From NCBI GenBank assembly GCA_905215045.1, contig CAJMOO010000010.1:1-35028 (forward strand): a stretch of 35,028 nt of DNA, given 5' to 3'. Positions 6,863 through 15,451 of the stretch are shown piece by piece. Source of the stretch: an uncultured bacterium. Lineage in GTDB: Bacteria > Bacillota_A > Clostridia > Lachnospirales > Lachnospiraceae. The notes beneath the pieces are model-generated. The model was not told where the DNA came from and searched no databases. It was given only the letters and a program-made list of their open reading frames with translations. Position 1 is the first letter of the stretch. Each line of letters starts with the position of its first letter. The position numbers and the translations under genes are program-made.

Positions 6863-7489
6863 TTATTTTTGTGATTCTTTCATTGCGATCACTTTCTTGA
6901 TCATCTCAACACTTCCATCAATTCCAAGGAAACTGCTGTTTAAACACAGATCATAAGATTTCGCATCTCCCCATTTGTTGGAACTGTAGTAATTATAATA
7001 GCTGGAACGTTGTTTGTCTTTCTTCATCAGCACTTCTTTGCTCTTCTCTTTCACAATTCCGTATTCATTCTCAATCCGGTTGATACGATCTTCAAATGGT
7101 GCATGAACATAAACACTTAAACAGTTATCAAAATCTTCCAGTGCATAATCTGCACATCTTCCAACAAATACACAAGGCCCTTTTGATGCTAATTCCTTGA
7201 TCGTATCAAATGCTGCTAAAAATACCTTATGATTCAGCGGCAGATCAAAAGAATTAGAATTATATCCTAATGAATATGGATCCATAACTAGAGAATAAAG
7301 GAAACTAGTCGTTGGTTTCTCGTCAAAGCTTTCAAAAATCTCTTCACAGATACCACTTTCTTTGGCTGCAACCTTGATCAGCTCGCTGTCATAAAACGGA
7401 ATTCCAAGATCCTGTGCAAGCTTCTCTCCGATCAGATGTCCTCCGCTTCCATATTGTCGTTCGATTGTAATAATTGTGTTAGTACTCAT
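6863..7489 (-). CDS. Cytidylate kinase-like family protein
   Basis: A 208-residue P-loop protein of the cytidylate kinase-like family, which is common in Clostridia and distinct from the canonical Cmk. The N-terminus TIITIERQYGSGGHLIGEKLAQDLG (about residues 5-29) carries the degenerate P-loop RQYGSGG, followed by the acceptor-side helix (FYDSELIKVAAKESG). FVGRCADYAL (about 110-119) and the basic segment KDKQRSSYYNYYSSNKWGD match the family's second conserved block and lid. The true nucleotide substrate is not established for this family, so I do not assign CMP. The ATG at 7489 follows AGGGAG; an upstream TTG in frame is less likely. The gene is monocistronic with its own promoter and terminator. 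Confidence 0.82.
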   Translation of the reverse strand: MSTNTIITIERQYGSGGHLIGEKLAQDLGIPFYDSELIKVAAKESGICEEIFESFDEKPTTSFLYSLVMDPYSLGYNSNSFDLPLNHKVFLAAFDTIKELASKGPCVFVGRCADYALEDFDNCLSVYVHAPFEDRINRIENEYGIVKEKSKEVLMKKDKQRSSYYNYYSSNKWGDAKSYDLCLNSSFLGIDGSVEMIKKVIAMKESQK

Positions 7490-7545
7490 ATGAATCGCTC
7501 CCTTCCCCAAAGGGTAAAATATTCAAGTTATTGCTTGTTAGTAAT

Positions 7546-7574
7546 ATTATACTACAAACGAGTACTATTTGAAA
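7546..7574 (-). promoter_or_regulatory. Candidate promoter of the cytidylate kinase-like gene with palindrome over the -10
   Basis: Minus strand TATAAT (7546-7551) with a weak TTTCAA -35 at 17 bases. The -10 sits in an imperfect palindrome, TTGT-AGTA-TAATAT-TACT-AACAA, with a one-base bulge between the arms. I see no terminator between ribF and this promoter, so readthrough from the ribF operon is also possible. Confidence 0.5.
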
Positions 7575-7601
7575 GGAAAATTGTATATTTTTTCATCCAA
7601 T

Positions 7602-8540
7602 TTAATATTCATAACCAAAATGATCTTTTGCATATGCTTTTGCAAATTCTGCATCTTCATGCATCTGCAAACTTAAAGATTCCAGAGAATCAAACTTCAT
7701 TTCAGGTCTCTTAAAGTGTAATAAATCGACTTCTATTTCTTTATGATAGATATTCTTATTGAAGTCAAATATATAAGTCTCTACACCCATATGTTTCTTG
7801 CCTTCAATCGTTGGTTTCACTCCAACATTACTGATTCCGTAGTATACTTCATCTTTGTATCGAATCCTTGAAACATAAACTCCATTTGGCGGCAACAGTT
7901 TATCTTCTGCCGGTATCTGATTTGCCGTCGGCATTTGAAGTACTTCTGCACCCATATGATTGCCATGAACGACTGGTCCACAGATCATAAATGGATCTTC
8001 CATCAGACGGTTGGCCTCCTCAACCCTTCCTTCTGATAACAGACGGCGTACTCTTGTACTTGATACGATCTCACCTTCAAGTTCTAATTTCGGAATAACG
8101 ATCAGCTTAAAATCATATTCTTTGGACATACGTTCCAGTAATTCAACATTTCCCTGTCTCTTATATCCAAATCCACAATCGTCTCCGACAACAAGAACTT
8201 TCATTCCTGTCTTTTCCAGAAGAACCTTGATCACAAAATCTTCCGGAGAAAGATGTGAAAATTCATCTGTAAATGGATGTTCAATATAAATATCAATTCC
8301 TCTCTTTGCAAGAAGTTTTGTTTTCTCATTCGTTGTATAGATCACACTCATATGTTTGTGTTTTAACATATTGAGCGGTGGACGGTCAAAAGAAAATACG
8401 GCCGCCTGATATCCCATTTCTTTATATTTGAGAAGTTCATCAAAAATCAGCTGATGACCTTTATGCATCCCGTCAAATTTTCCAAGGGCTACCACTGTGT
8501 TATGAAATTGAAATTGTTCTGTATTATGAATGTATTCCAT
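7602..8540 (-). CDS. ribF: Bifunctional riboflavin kinase/FAD synthetase RibF
   Basis: A 312-residue enzyme that phosphorylates riboflavin to FMN and adenylates FMN to FAD. The N-terminal FAD synthetase domain has GKFDGMHKGHQ (about residues 20-30), GDDCGFG (119-125) and VSSTRVRRLL (159-168). The C-terminal riboflavin kinase domain has the PTAN motif (204-207), PNGVYV and GVETYIFDF. All expected motifs are present and length is normal. The ATG at 8540 follows AGAGG and lies about 10 bases beyond the truB stop, so it is translated from the same transcript. This is the last gene of the nusA-infB operon, as in many Firmicutes. Confidence 0.95.
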   Translation of the reverse strand: MEYIHNTEQFQFHNTVVALGKFDGMHKGHQLIFDELLKYKEMGYQAAVFSFDRPPLNMLKHKHMSVIYTTNEKTKLLAKRGIDIYIEHPFTDEFSHLSPEDFVIKVLLEKTGMKVLVVGDDCGFGYKRQGNVELLERMSKEYDFKLIVIPKLELEGEIVSSTRVRRLLSEGRVEEANRLMEDPFMICGPVVHGNHMGAEVLQMPTANQIPAEDKLLPPNGVYVSRIRYKDEVYYGISNVGVKPTIEGKKHMGVETYIFDFNKNIYHKEIEVDLLHFKRPEMKFDSLESLSLQMHEDAEFAKAYAKDHFGYEY

Positions 8541-8549
8541 GGCTTCCTC

Positions 8550-9449
8550 TCACTGGTTGTTGTCATAAAAAATCTTATCTGGGAAAAACATGTTATTTTT
8601 CCAGTAATATATTCCGATGAAATGTTCGTCTGCATCGTATATACGAAGTTTCTTTGTTGTATCAATATCTGTCTCGAAGAAAGCATCCTTTTTCAAGGGG
8701 TTTCCATTAAATAAAATCTTATTGTATTCTTCTTTTACAGTTCCTTTCTGGTATTGTAAAAAAACTTTTTCAATCGGAACAACCAACTGTTCGATTGTCC
8801 CATTCTTTACTGCCTCTTCAATCTGAGCCAGTGTATGTGCATTCTTAATCTGAAATCCACTGGATTTTGTGCGGACTAACTTTGTCATACAAGCGCCATT
8901 ATGAAGCTTATGACCGATATCCCTGCAAAGACTTCGAATATATGTACCTTTGCTGCATGTAACTGTCATTGTAACTTCCGGGTATGAAATCTCAATATCT
9001 GAAATATCATAAATTCTGATATGCTCTGGTTTGCGCTCAATCACTTTCCCTTCTCTGGCAAGTTCATAAAGCTTCTTTCCATTGATCTTCTTGGCAGAAT
9101 ACATAGGAGGTATCTGATCATACTCTCCAACGAAAGACAGGATTGTATCCTTGATCGGAGCATCTTCTTCTAATGGTTCATAAGTCTTCGTAACCGTTCC
9201 CCAGATATCTTCTGTATCTGTCTCTTTTTCGAACACAAAACTTACCTGATACTGTTTCTTTGTTCCTGTTAACATATCACATAATTTTGTTCCCTTTCCA
9301 AGGCAGACTGGTAATACTCCTTCTGCATTGGGATCCAGGGTTCCTGTATGTCCGATCTTTTTCTGCCGCAGAATACCACGAAGCTTTGCAACGACATCAT
9401 GAGATGTAAAATCTTTCTCTTTGTATATATTTAATAATCCGTTGTACAT
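8550..9449 (-). CDS. truB: tRNA pseudouridine(55) synthase TruB
   Basis: A 299-residue enzyme that makes pseudouridine 55 in the T-loop of tRNAs. The catalytic block is [18 protein letters not shown] (about residues 31-48) with Asp39 as the nucleophile. [21 protein letters not shown] and [15 protein letters not shown] are the other family signatures. A small C-terminal PUA-like region completes the protein. The ATG follows AGAGG, 13 bases after the stop of the nrnA-like gene. Fusion-free and of normal length. Confidence 0.96.
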   Translation of the reverse strand: MYNGLLNIYKEKDFTSHDVVAKLRGILRQKKIGHTGTLDPNAEGVLPVCLGKGTKLCDMLTGTKKQYQVSFVFEKETDTEDIWGTVTKTYEPLEEDAPIKDTILSFVGEYDQIPPMYSAKKINGKKLYELAREGKVIERKPEHIRIYDISDIEISYPEVTMTVTCSKGTYIRSLCRDIGHKLHNGACMTKLVRTKSSGFQIKNAHTLAQIEEAVKNGTIEQLVVPIEKVFLQYQKGTVKEEYNKILFNGNPLKKDAFFETDIDTTKKLRIYDADEHFIGIYYWKNNMFFPDKIFYDNNQ

Positions 9450-9462
9450 AAAAACCTCTGTC

Positions 9463-10407
9463 TTATAACTGTTTTGTAATCTCCTTAAGAATCGTATCCT
9501 TAACTTCTTCTAATGTTCCTTTGACAGAACATCCTGCTGCACGGATATGTCCTCCACCTCCATATAATTTGGCAATTTCTGCAACATTCACATACTCATT
9601 TGACCGCATACTGACTTTATATCCATCCTCGATCGGATATAGAAAAACTGCCGCTTCTACACCTTTTGTAATACGCAGCTGATCAATGATTCCATCACTG
9701 TCAGACGTTGATGCATTAAGTTCCTCAAAATCCTTCTCTGATAAATAAGAAAAGATGATCTTTCCATCTACATGCAGTTCACTCTTTAGCAGCGTCTTTC
9801 CTAACAACTGGTTTTGCACAAATGTCTTCTGATAAAATGTCTCGTCAATGATCTTTGTACTTGAAACACCTTTTTCAAGTAACATTCCCGCATATTCCAT
9901 TGTCTTGCGTGTTGTATTAGAATGTTTAAATACTCCGGTATCATGTACGATTCCTGTATATAAACACTGTGCACATTCTTTGGAAATTTTATCTTCTTCA
10001 AAAATATCACATAAAACTTCGCAGGTTGCACTTGCCTTCGGATCGATCTTGCAAAAATCTCCAAATCCATCATTACTGATATGATGATCAATTCCGATCA
10101 GTGTCTTTGCATGATTAACCATCACTGCAAATGGCTCATAACGGTCTTCTGATCCGCAGTCTAAGACAAAAAACAGATCATAAACCGCTTCATCATCTGA
10201 CTCGGTGATAATCTCATTTGCATGATTTAAAAAATAAAATTCAGAGCTTACTGGTTCTAAATAAACATCAACTGTTTTTCCAGAATAATTATCTAAAATA
10301 TACTGTTTCAGGGCAAGGCAGCTGCCAATACAGTCCCCATCCGGATGGATGTGTCCTGTAATGGCAATATTCTCGGCCTTTAAAATCTGTTCATTAAAGT
10401 GTTTCAT
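9463..10407 (-). CDS. nrnA: DHH family phosphoesterase, NrnA-like (nanoRNase/pAp phosphatase)
   Basis: A 314-residue DHH/DHHA1 phosphoesterase. Motif I is HIHPDGDCIGS (about residues 19-29), motif II is VLDCGS, the DHH motif is IDHHIS (about 106-111), and YTGIVHDTGVF carries a further metal-ligand Asp. The C-terminal DHHA1 domain ends in YGGGGHIRAAGCS. The family degrades 2-5 nucleotide RNAs and dephosphorylates 3'-phosphoadenosine 5'-phosphate. ATG at 10407 is chosen over an in-frame ATG at 10419 because GGGAG sits just before it; it overlaps the rbfA end by 14 bases. Its place between rbfA and truB is conserved in Firmicutes. Which activity dominates is unknown. Confidence 0.9.
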   Translation of the reverse strand: MKHFNEQILKAENIAITGHIHPDGDCIGSCLALKQYILDNYSGKTVDVYLEPVSSEFYFLNHANEIITESDDEAVYDLFFVLDCGSEDRYEPFAVMVNHAKTLIGIDHHISNDGFGDFCKIDPKASATCEVLCDIFEEDKISKECAQCLYTGIVHDTGVFKHSNTTRKTMEYAGMLLEKGVSSTKIIDETFYQKTFVQNQLLGKTLLKSELHVDGKIIFSYLSEKDFEELNASTSDSDGIIDQLRITKGVEAAVFLYPIEDGYKVSMRSNEYVNVAEIAKLYGGGGHIRAAGCSVKGTLEEVKDTILKEITKQL

Positions 10408-10765
10408 TCTCACTCCCATGATTTAATTCATCAATCTTCTTTGACATATTCACTCCATATTCAATAGAGTCATCTAAAATAAATGTGATTTCTGGTGTAT
10501 TTCTTAAATTAATAGAGTGTGCCAGTTCACGGCGGATATAACCTACAGCGCTGTTTAAGCCTTTCATTGTTTCTTCTTTTTCTTCGTCATTTCCAAGAAC
10601 ACTGATATAGACTTTGCACTGTTTCAGATCAGAAGTTACAATGGCATCAACAACGGATGTCATTGGTGCAATTCTTGGATCTTTGATCTCTCGGCTGATG
10701 ATACGGCTTAATTCTCTCTGAACTTCACCATTGATTCTTGTATTTTTAATGCTGTTCTTTCTCAT
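10394..10765 (-). CDS. rbfA: 30S ribosome-binding factor RbfA
   Basis: A 123-residue KH-like ribosome assembly factor that matures the 3' end region of 16S rRNA in the 30S subunit. Signatures include INGEVQRELSRIISREIKDPRIAP (about residues 11-34), CKVYISVLG and the helix with AVGYIRRELAHSINLRNTPEITFILDDS. The ATG follows GAAGGGAG, 21 bases after infB. Length is normal. Confidence 0.95.
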   Translation of the reverse strand: MRKNSIKNTRINGEVQRELSRIISREIKDPRIAPMTSVVDAIVTSDLKQCKVYISVLGNDEEKEETMKGLNSAVGYIRRELAHSINLRNTPEITFILDDSIEYGVNMSKKIDELNHGSENETL

Positions 10766-10786
10766 ATTGCTACTCCCTTCACGAAA

Positions 10787-13033
10787 TTATCTTGGGACCT
10801 CTTCCATAATATAAGATTCGATCTGGTCACCTTCTTTGATGTCATTAAAGTTTTCCATAACAAGACCGCATTCAAATCCTGTACGAACTTCTTTTACTGC
10901 GTCTTTTCCACGCTGGATAGATGCAAGTTTTCCTTCATGAACAACAATACCGTCACGAATAATACGTGCAGAACTGTCTCTCTGGATATTTCCATCTAAT
11001 ACATAAGATCCTGCGATCGTTCCAACTCCAGATGCTTTGAAAATCTGACGGACTTCTGCGTGTCCTGTAACTTTTTCTACGAATTCTGGATCTAACATAC
11101 CCTTCATCGCTGCCTCGATATCTTCAATTGCATTATAGATAACTCGGTATAAACGAAGGTCTACTTTCTCTGCTGTTGCTGCATCTTTTGCTGCTGGCTC
11201 TGGACGTACGTTAAATCCGATAATGATCGCATTTGATGCAGCGGCCAGGTTTACGTCAGATTCTGTGATAGCACCTACACCACCATGGATAACTTTGACT
11301 GCAACTTCATCATTAGAAAGTTTTACAAGACTCTGTTTTACTGCTTCTACAGATCCCTGCACATCGGCTTTTACGATGATATTTAATTCTTTGACACTTC
11401 CTGCCTGAATCTGGTTAAATAAGTCATCTAAGGATAACTGCTGTTTTGTCTCAGATAACATCTTTTCACGTCCATAAGCGATAAATTTCTCTGCTACGGA
11501 TCTAGCTTCTTTTTCACTGTCCATAACCATCATAACTTCACCAGCATTTGGAACTTCACTTAAACCTAAGATCTCAACTGGTGTAGATGGTCCTGCAGCT
11601 TTAATACGTTTTCCTTTGTCATTTACCATTGCACGGACTTTACCATGGGCACTTCCGATTGCCACAGCATCTCCTACATGGAGAGTACCTTTCTGTACTA
11701 AAACAGTTGCAACTGGTCCACGTCCCTTATCAAGCTGTGCCTCTAAGACGATACCTCTTGCTTTACGGTTTGGATTTGCTTTTAATTCCAGAACTTCTGC
11801 TGTTAAAGAAACCATATCTAATAATTCATCGATTCCTTCTCCTGTATGTGCGGATACTGGACAAAAGATTGTGCTTCCACCCCAGTCTTCTGGTACTAAT
11901 TCATATTCGATCAGTTCCTGTTTTACTCTCTCGATATTGGCACTTTCTTTATCAATCTTGTTGATCGCAACAATGATCTCGATTCCTGCTGCTTTCGCAT
12001 GGTTGATCGCTTCAATTGTCTGTGGCATAACACCATCATCTGCAGCGACAACTAAGATTGCGATATCTGTAGACTGGGCACCTCTCATACGCATGGATGT
12101 GAATGCCTCATGTCCTGGTGTATCTAAGAATGTGATCTTTCCATTGGATGTTTCTACTACATAAGCACCGATGTGCTGTGTGATACCACCAGCTTCTCCT
12201 GTTGTTACATGTGTAGAACGGATTTTGTCAAGTAAAGAAGTTTTACCATGGTCAACGTGACCCATAACGCAGACAACTGGTGGTCTTACGATCATATCTG
12301 CTTCGTCTTCTTCCTCTTCTTTTAATAATTCTTCGATCACATCAACCTGTTCTTCCATCTCTACCAGACGGTCAAATTCCATTGCGATCTCTTCTGCTTT
12401 TTCAAAATCAAGTTCGGAGTTTAAATTTAACATTCCTGCTCCACTGATCAGTAATTTCTTAATGATATCATTTGCAGGAATAGATAATGCATCTGCAAGA
12501 TCTTTTAATGTTAAAACTGGTGGAATTTTTACTGGTGCATTTGGATCCACTTCAGGTTTCTTCACTGGTTCCGGTTTAATAAATGCTCCTGGTCCAGATG
12601 TTTTTTTCTTTTTCTTGTGATCCTGCTGCTGATTTTTGTTATTAAATTTCTTATTCTTTTTGTTGTTCTTTCCAAACTTCTGAGAATTCTGTGGATTTTC
12701 TTTTCTTAAAATCTTCTTATCCCCATCGTTGTTTTTGTTCTTTTTATTATTCTTATTATTTTTTACTTCCTGTGTTTTTTTATTATCTTTCTTTTCCATA
12801 TTCTGTGCTTTTTTATTATCTTTTCTCTTTGAATTTTCCTGTTTCTTTGAATTGTTGTTCTGTTTTGATTCTTTCTTTGGTTTCAATGCATTATCGATCA
12901 TTTTGATCTGCTCATCCCCTATGGTACTCATATGGTTTTTGACTTCCACATGATTGGCTTTCAAGATTTCTAAAATTTCTTTATTGTCTTTATTATATTT
13001 CTTTGCAATTTCATAGACTCTGAATTTTGCCAT
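10787..13033 (-). CDS. infB: Translation initiation factor IF-2
   Basis: A 748-residue GTPase that delivers initiator tRNA to the 30S subunit and promotes subunit joining. The first IF2-N helix domain is at about residues 1-50. A Lys/Asn/Gln-rich low-complexity linker follows at 52-148, then a second IF2-N domain near 168-225. The G domain carries GHVDHGKT (258-265), [10 protein letters not shown] and NKID, followed by beta-barrel domains II-IV. The ATG has an AGGAGGTATATTT leader. The gene lies 20 bases after ylxQ. The linker is strongly biased to AAA, AAG and AAT/AAC codons and is unlike the rest of the gene; such linkers are variable in IF-2. Confidence 0.97.
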   Translation of the reverse strand: MAKFRVYEIAKKYNKDNKEILEILKANHVEVKNHMSTIGDEQIKMIDNALKPKKESKQNNNSKKQENSKRKDNKKAQNMEKKDNKKTQEVKNNKNNKKNKNNDGDKKILRKENPQNSQKFGKNNKKNKKFNNKNQQQDHKKKKKTSGPGAFIKPEPVKKPEVDPNAPVKIPPVLTLKDLADALSIPANDIIKKLLISGAGMLNLNSELDFEKAEEIAMEFDRLVEMEEQVDVIEELLKEEEEDEADMIVRPPVVCVMGHVDHGKTSLLDKIRSTHVTTGEAGGITQHIGAYVVETSNGKITFLDTPGHEAFTSMRMRGAQSTDIAILVVAADDGVMPQTIEAINHAKAAGIEIIVAINKIDKESANIERVKQELIEYELVPEDWGGSTIFCPVSAHTGEGIDELLDMVSLTAEVLELKANPNRKARGIVLEAQLDKGRGPVATVLVQKGTLHVGDAVAIGSAHGKVRAMVNDKGKRIKAAGPSTPVEILGLSEVPNAGEVMMVMDSEKEARSVAEKFIAYGREKMLSETKQQLSLDDLFNQIQAGSVKELNIIVKADVQGSVEAVKQSLVKLSNDEVAVKVIHGGVGAITESDVNLAAASNAIIIGFNVRPEPAAKDAATAEKVDLRLYRVIYNAIEDIEAAMKGMLDPEFVEKVTGHAEVRQIFKASGVGTIAGSYVLDGNIQRDSSARIIRDGIVVHEGKLASIQRGKDAVKEVRTGFECGLVMENFNDIKEGDQIESYIMEEVPR

Positions 13034-13053
13034 AAATATACCTCCTGTGATTC

Positions 13054-13353
13054 TTATTTATCAAGCTGTTTTAAAAGAGCATCAGCAAATCCCTGATCGG
13101 TTACTGCGATCGAAGCTCGAAACTCCTTACCGATCGCATGGCCAAGCTCTTCTTTTAATCCCCAGCAATAAAAAGGTACCTGATAATGTTTACACTGATT
13201 CTCAAACATCTTTTTTGTATTATCGGAAGCATCACTGGCTACAATGACAAGAGCTGCTGTCTTTTTCCTGACAGCTTCTCTTGCGGCAAATTCTCCACTG
13301 ACCAGATTCCCTGATCTGAATGCAAGACCTAGAAGAGATAACACTTTATTCAT
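13054..13353 (-). CDS. ylxQ: L7Ae-family ribosomal/K-turn-binding protein YlxQ
   Basis: A 99-residue protein of the L7Ae/L30e/S12e family. [22 protein letters not shown] (about residues 6-27) and [21 protein letters not shown] form the fold's conserved RNA-facing parts. Members bind kink-turn RNA. The precise target in this organism is unknown. Its ATG lies inside the end of ylxR (8-base overlap), which implies translational coupling. Confidence 0.9.
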   Translation of the reverse strand: MNKVLSLLGLAFRSGNLVSGEFAAREAVRKKTAALVIVASDASDNTKKMFENQCKHYQVPFYCWGLKEELGHAIGKEFRASIAVTDQGFADALLKQLDK

Positions 13354-13615
13354 AAAGTTCTCTCATCTCCTTTTTTAATGTCTCATAAACCGATTCCGGA
13401 ACCGCCGTCTTAAAAGAACGATCCAGACCTTTTTTCTTAAACGCCTGTTCTAAACATTCTGGATCAGGGCAGATATATGCCCCTCTTCCATTTTTCTTTC
13501 CAGTCGTATCAAGACTGATCTCTCCTTCTTTTGATCTCACGATCCGGATTAATTGATTTTTTTCTTTTAATTCACCGCATCCGATACATTTTCTTGTTGG
13601 AATTTTTCGATTCAT
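13346..13615 (-). CDS. ylxR: YlxR family RNA-binding protein (DUF448, RnpM)
   Basis: An 89-residue basic protein. PTRKCIGCGELKEKNQLIRIVR at the N-terminus has the CxxC pair, and GRGAYICPDPECLEQAFKKKGLDRSFK is the second conserved block. The family is known as an RNA-binding protein, and RnpM work links it to RNase P; I cannot confirm that role here. AGGTGATAAA precedes the ATG. It sits between nusA and ylxQ as in most Firmicutes. Confidence 0.93.
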   Translation of the reverse strand: MNRKIPTRKCIGCGELKEKNQLIRIVRSKEGEISLDTTGKKNGRGAYICPDPECLEQAFKKKGLDRSFKTAVPESVYETLKKEMRELYE

Positions 13616-13636
13616 TTTATCACCTGCTGATATTTC

Positions 13637-14824
13637 CTATTCTTCGATATCCTCTGCATCAAAATCTTCAACAGCTTCTTCTGTATCTTCTACATCTTCT
13701 GCGAAATCGTCATTGATCTCTTCGTTGAAAAGATCTTCTTCAATCTCAAATTCATCTGTTTCTGGTTCTTCACTGACTTTTGCTGCTTCTTCGGCTGCCT
13801 GTGATTCACTCTTAATATCAATCTTGTATCCTGTTAATCTTGCAGCAAGTCTTGCATTCTGTCCTTCTTTACCGATTGCTAATGATAACTGGTAATCTGG
13901 AACTACAACTTCTGCACTCTTTTCTTCTACATCAACTGCTACAGAAACAACTTTTGATGGGCTTAATGCATTCTCAATAAATACACAAGGATCCTCGTTC
14001 CAGTTGATGATATCGATCTTCTCACCTTTTAAGTCATTAACGATCGCATTGACTCTGGCACCGTTTAATCCAACGCATGCTCCAACTGGATCTACGTTCT
14101 TATCATTAGACCATACAGCCATCTTTGTTCTTGATCCTGCTTCACGCACGATATTCTTGATCTCAACTGTTCCATCCTGGATTTCTGCAACTTCTTTCTC
14201 AAACAGACGTTTTACAAGATCTGGATGTGTTCTTGAAACAAGGATACGTGGTCCGCGATTTGTTTCTTTAACTTCTACGATGTAAAGTTTGATTCTCTCT
14301 GTTGGTTTGAACACTTCACCTCTGATCTGTTCAGATTTCATTAACAGAGCATCTGTTTTGTCATCTAAGCTTACACTTACATTCTCTCCAACATAACGCT
14401 GTACAACACCTGTTACGATATCTTTTTCTTTGCAGTAGAAGTGATCGTATACGACTCTTCTTTCTTCTTCTTTGATCTTCTGTACAATAACGCTTCTTGC
14501 GTGCATTGCTGCGATACGTCCGAAATCTTTTGGTGTAATTTCAATTCTTACAGTATCTCCAAGATTTAAGTTCTTATCAATTGCCTTTGCTTTTCCAAGG
14601 CTGATCTCAAGTGCAGGATCGTAAACTTCGTCTACAACTTCTTTAACCGCATAAACATAGATATCTCCTGTTTCGCGATCCATATTAACTACAACGTTAT
14701 CTGCACTTCCAAAATCTCTTTTACATGCAGCAAGCAGGGAATTTTCAATGGCTTCCATGATAACGTCTTTATCAATACCTTTTTCCTTCTCCAACTGATT
14801 TAATGCCGCAATTAATTCACTCAT
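13637..14824 (-). CDS. nusA: Transcription termination/antitermination factor NusA
   Basis: A 395-residue RNA polymerase-binding elongation factor. The N-terminal polymerase-binding domain (MSELIAALNQLEKEKGID) is followed by an S1 domain (DIVTGVVQRYVGENVSV, near residue 137) and two KH domains (VGACVGLNGARVNAIVNDL; LAIGKEGQNARLAARLTG). The last 55 residues or so are a very acidic tail (EEDLFNEEINDDFAEDVEDTE). This is longer than the short tail of Bacillus NusA but lacks the two helical repeats of E. coli. AAGGAGG lies just before the ATG. It follows rimP by 15 bases. Confidence 0.96.
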   Translation of the reverse strand: MSELIAALNQLEKEKGIDKDVIMEAIENSLLAACKRDFGSADNVVVNMDRETGDIYVYAVKEVVDEVYDPALEISLGKAKAIDKNLNLGDTVRIEITPKDFGRIAAMHARSVIVQKIKEEERRVVYDHFYCKEKDIVTGVVQRYVGENVSVSLDDKTDALLMKSEQIRGEVFKPTERIKLYIVEVKETNRGPRILVSRTHPDLVKRLFEKEVAEIQDGTVEIKNIVREAGSRTKMAVWSNDKNVDPVGACVGLNGARVNAIVNDLKGEKIDIINWNEDPCVFIENALSPSKVVSVAVDVEEKSAEVVVPDYQLSLAIGKEGQNARLAARLTGYKIDIKSESQAAEEAAKVSEEPETDEFEIEEDLFNEEINDDFAEDVEDTEEAVEDFDAEDIEE

Positions 14825-14839
14825 TTTCTTTCTTCCTCC

Positions 14840-15304
14840 TTAAAAATCTAACGACAGACGAGCACTTGCAATGCTCTTTTTCTCAAATGTAATATCCTGA
14901 TCTTCGATTGTAAGCACAATCTGATCTTCTGTGTTCTCTTTTAAAATACCAGTAAATTCCTTCTGTTTATCAATCGCTTTGTAAAGCTTGACATCAATGG
15001 ATTTTCCAATACTTCTTACATAATCTTTTTCTTTCTTTAATGGTCTTCCAAGTCCCGGAGAACTTACTTCCAAAATGTATGCATCTTCAATAAAATCTTC
15101 AGCATCCAGTTTCTCTTCCAAGCTTCTGCTGATCAGTACGCAGTCATCGATCGCAATTCCGCCTTCTTTATCTGCATAAACTCTCAAATACCAGTTTGCA
15201 CCTTCTTTGACATATTCTACATCCACCAGTTCGAAATTGTTGGCTTCAATGATCGGTAATACCAGTTCTTCTGTTTTTGTTTCAATATCAACTCGTCTTG
15301 CCAA
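14840..15304 (-). CDS. rimP: Ribosome maturation factor RimP
   Basis: A 154-residue factor for 30S subunit assembly. The region YLRVYADKEGGIAIDDC, then SRSLEEKLD and YILEVSSPGLGRPLKKEKDY (about residues 85-100), is diagnostic. The start is a TTG at 15304 preceded by AAAGGG; no ATG closer to the conserved N-terminus is available. It is the first gene after polC and probably the head of the nusA-infB unit, with its own promoter (15405-15433) and a leader hairpin. Confidence 0.93.
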   Translation of the reverse strand: MARRVDIETKTEELVLPIIEANNFELVDVEYVKEGANWYLRVYADKEGGIAIDDCVLISRSLEEKLDAEDFIEDAYILEVSSPGLGRPLKKEKDYVRSIGKSIDVKLYKAIDKQKEFTGILKENTEDQIVLTIEDQDITFEKKSIASARLSLDF

Positions 15305-15354
15305 TGTATCAACCCTTTCTTTTGTAGTATTATTTCTTCATTGTTACACAAAAT

Positions 15355-15378
15355 AGGAGTGGACATGTGCCCACTCCT
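15355..15378 (-). other. Leader hairpin before rimP: polC terminator or attenuator
   Basis: AGGAGTGG (15355-15362) and CCACTCCT (15371-15378) form an 8-base GC-rich stem with an 8-base loop. Read leftward it is followed by ATTTTGTG, a mediocre T run. It lies between a candidate promoter (15405-15433) and the rimP start, so any terminator activity would act on both polC readthrough and the rimP promoter. Its 8-base arm also contains AGGAG, although it is not placed as the rimP ribosome binding site. Confidence 0.6.
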
Positions 15379-15404
15379 AAGTCATCTTTTCTTAAGCTAT
15401 GTTT

Positions 15405-15433
15405 AGTTTAACATGAAAAATATCTCTTGACAA
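15405..15433 (-). promoter_or_regulatory. Promoter of the rimP-nusA-infB operon
   Basis: Minus strand TTGTCA (15428-15433), 17 bases and TAAACT (15405-15410) with TG just before the -10. It starts 19 bases after the polC stop, so transcripts would carry a leader of about 95 bases containing the hairpin at 15355-15378. Confidence 0.65.
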
Positions 15434-15451
15434 GAGTTTTTTCACATATTC

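Noticed and set aside
7594..7606. ATTAAATTGGAT just after the ribF stop, also present just after the hpt stop near 26777-26788
   Set aside because: The match is short, AT-rich and partly fixed by the TAA stop codon; no hairpin or wider similarity supports a shared element.
11616..12164. Long open frame on the plus strand inside infB
   Set aside because: It lies antisense to strongly conserved IF-2 GTPase sequence, has no ribosome binding site and no recognisable motif.
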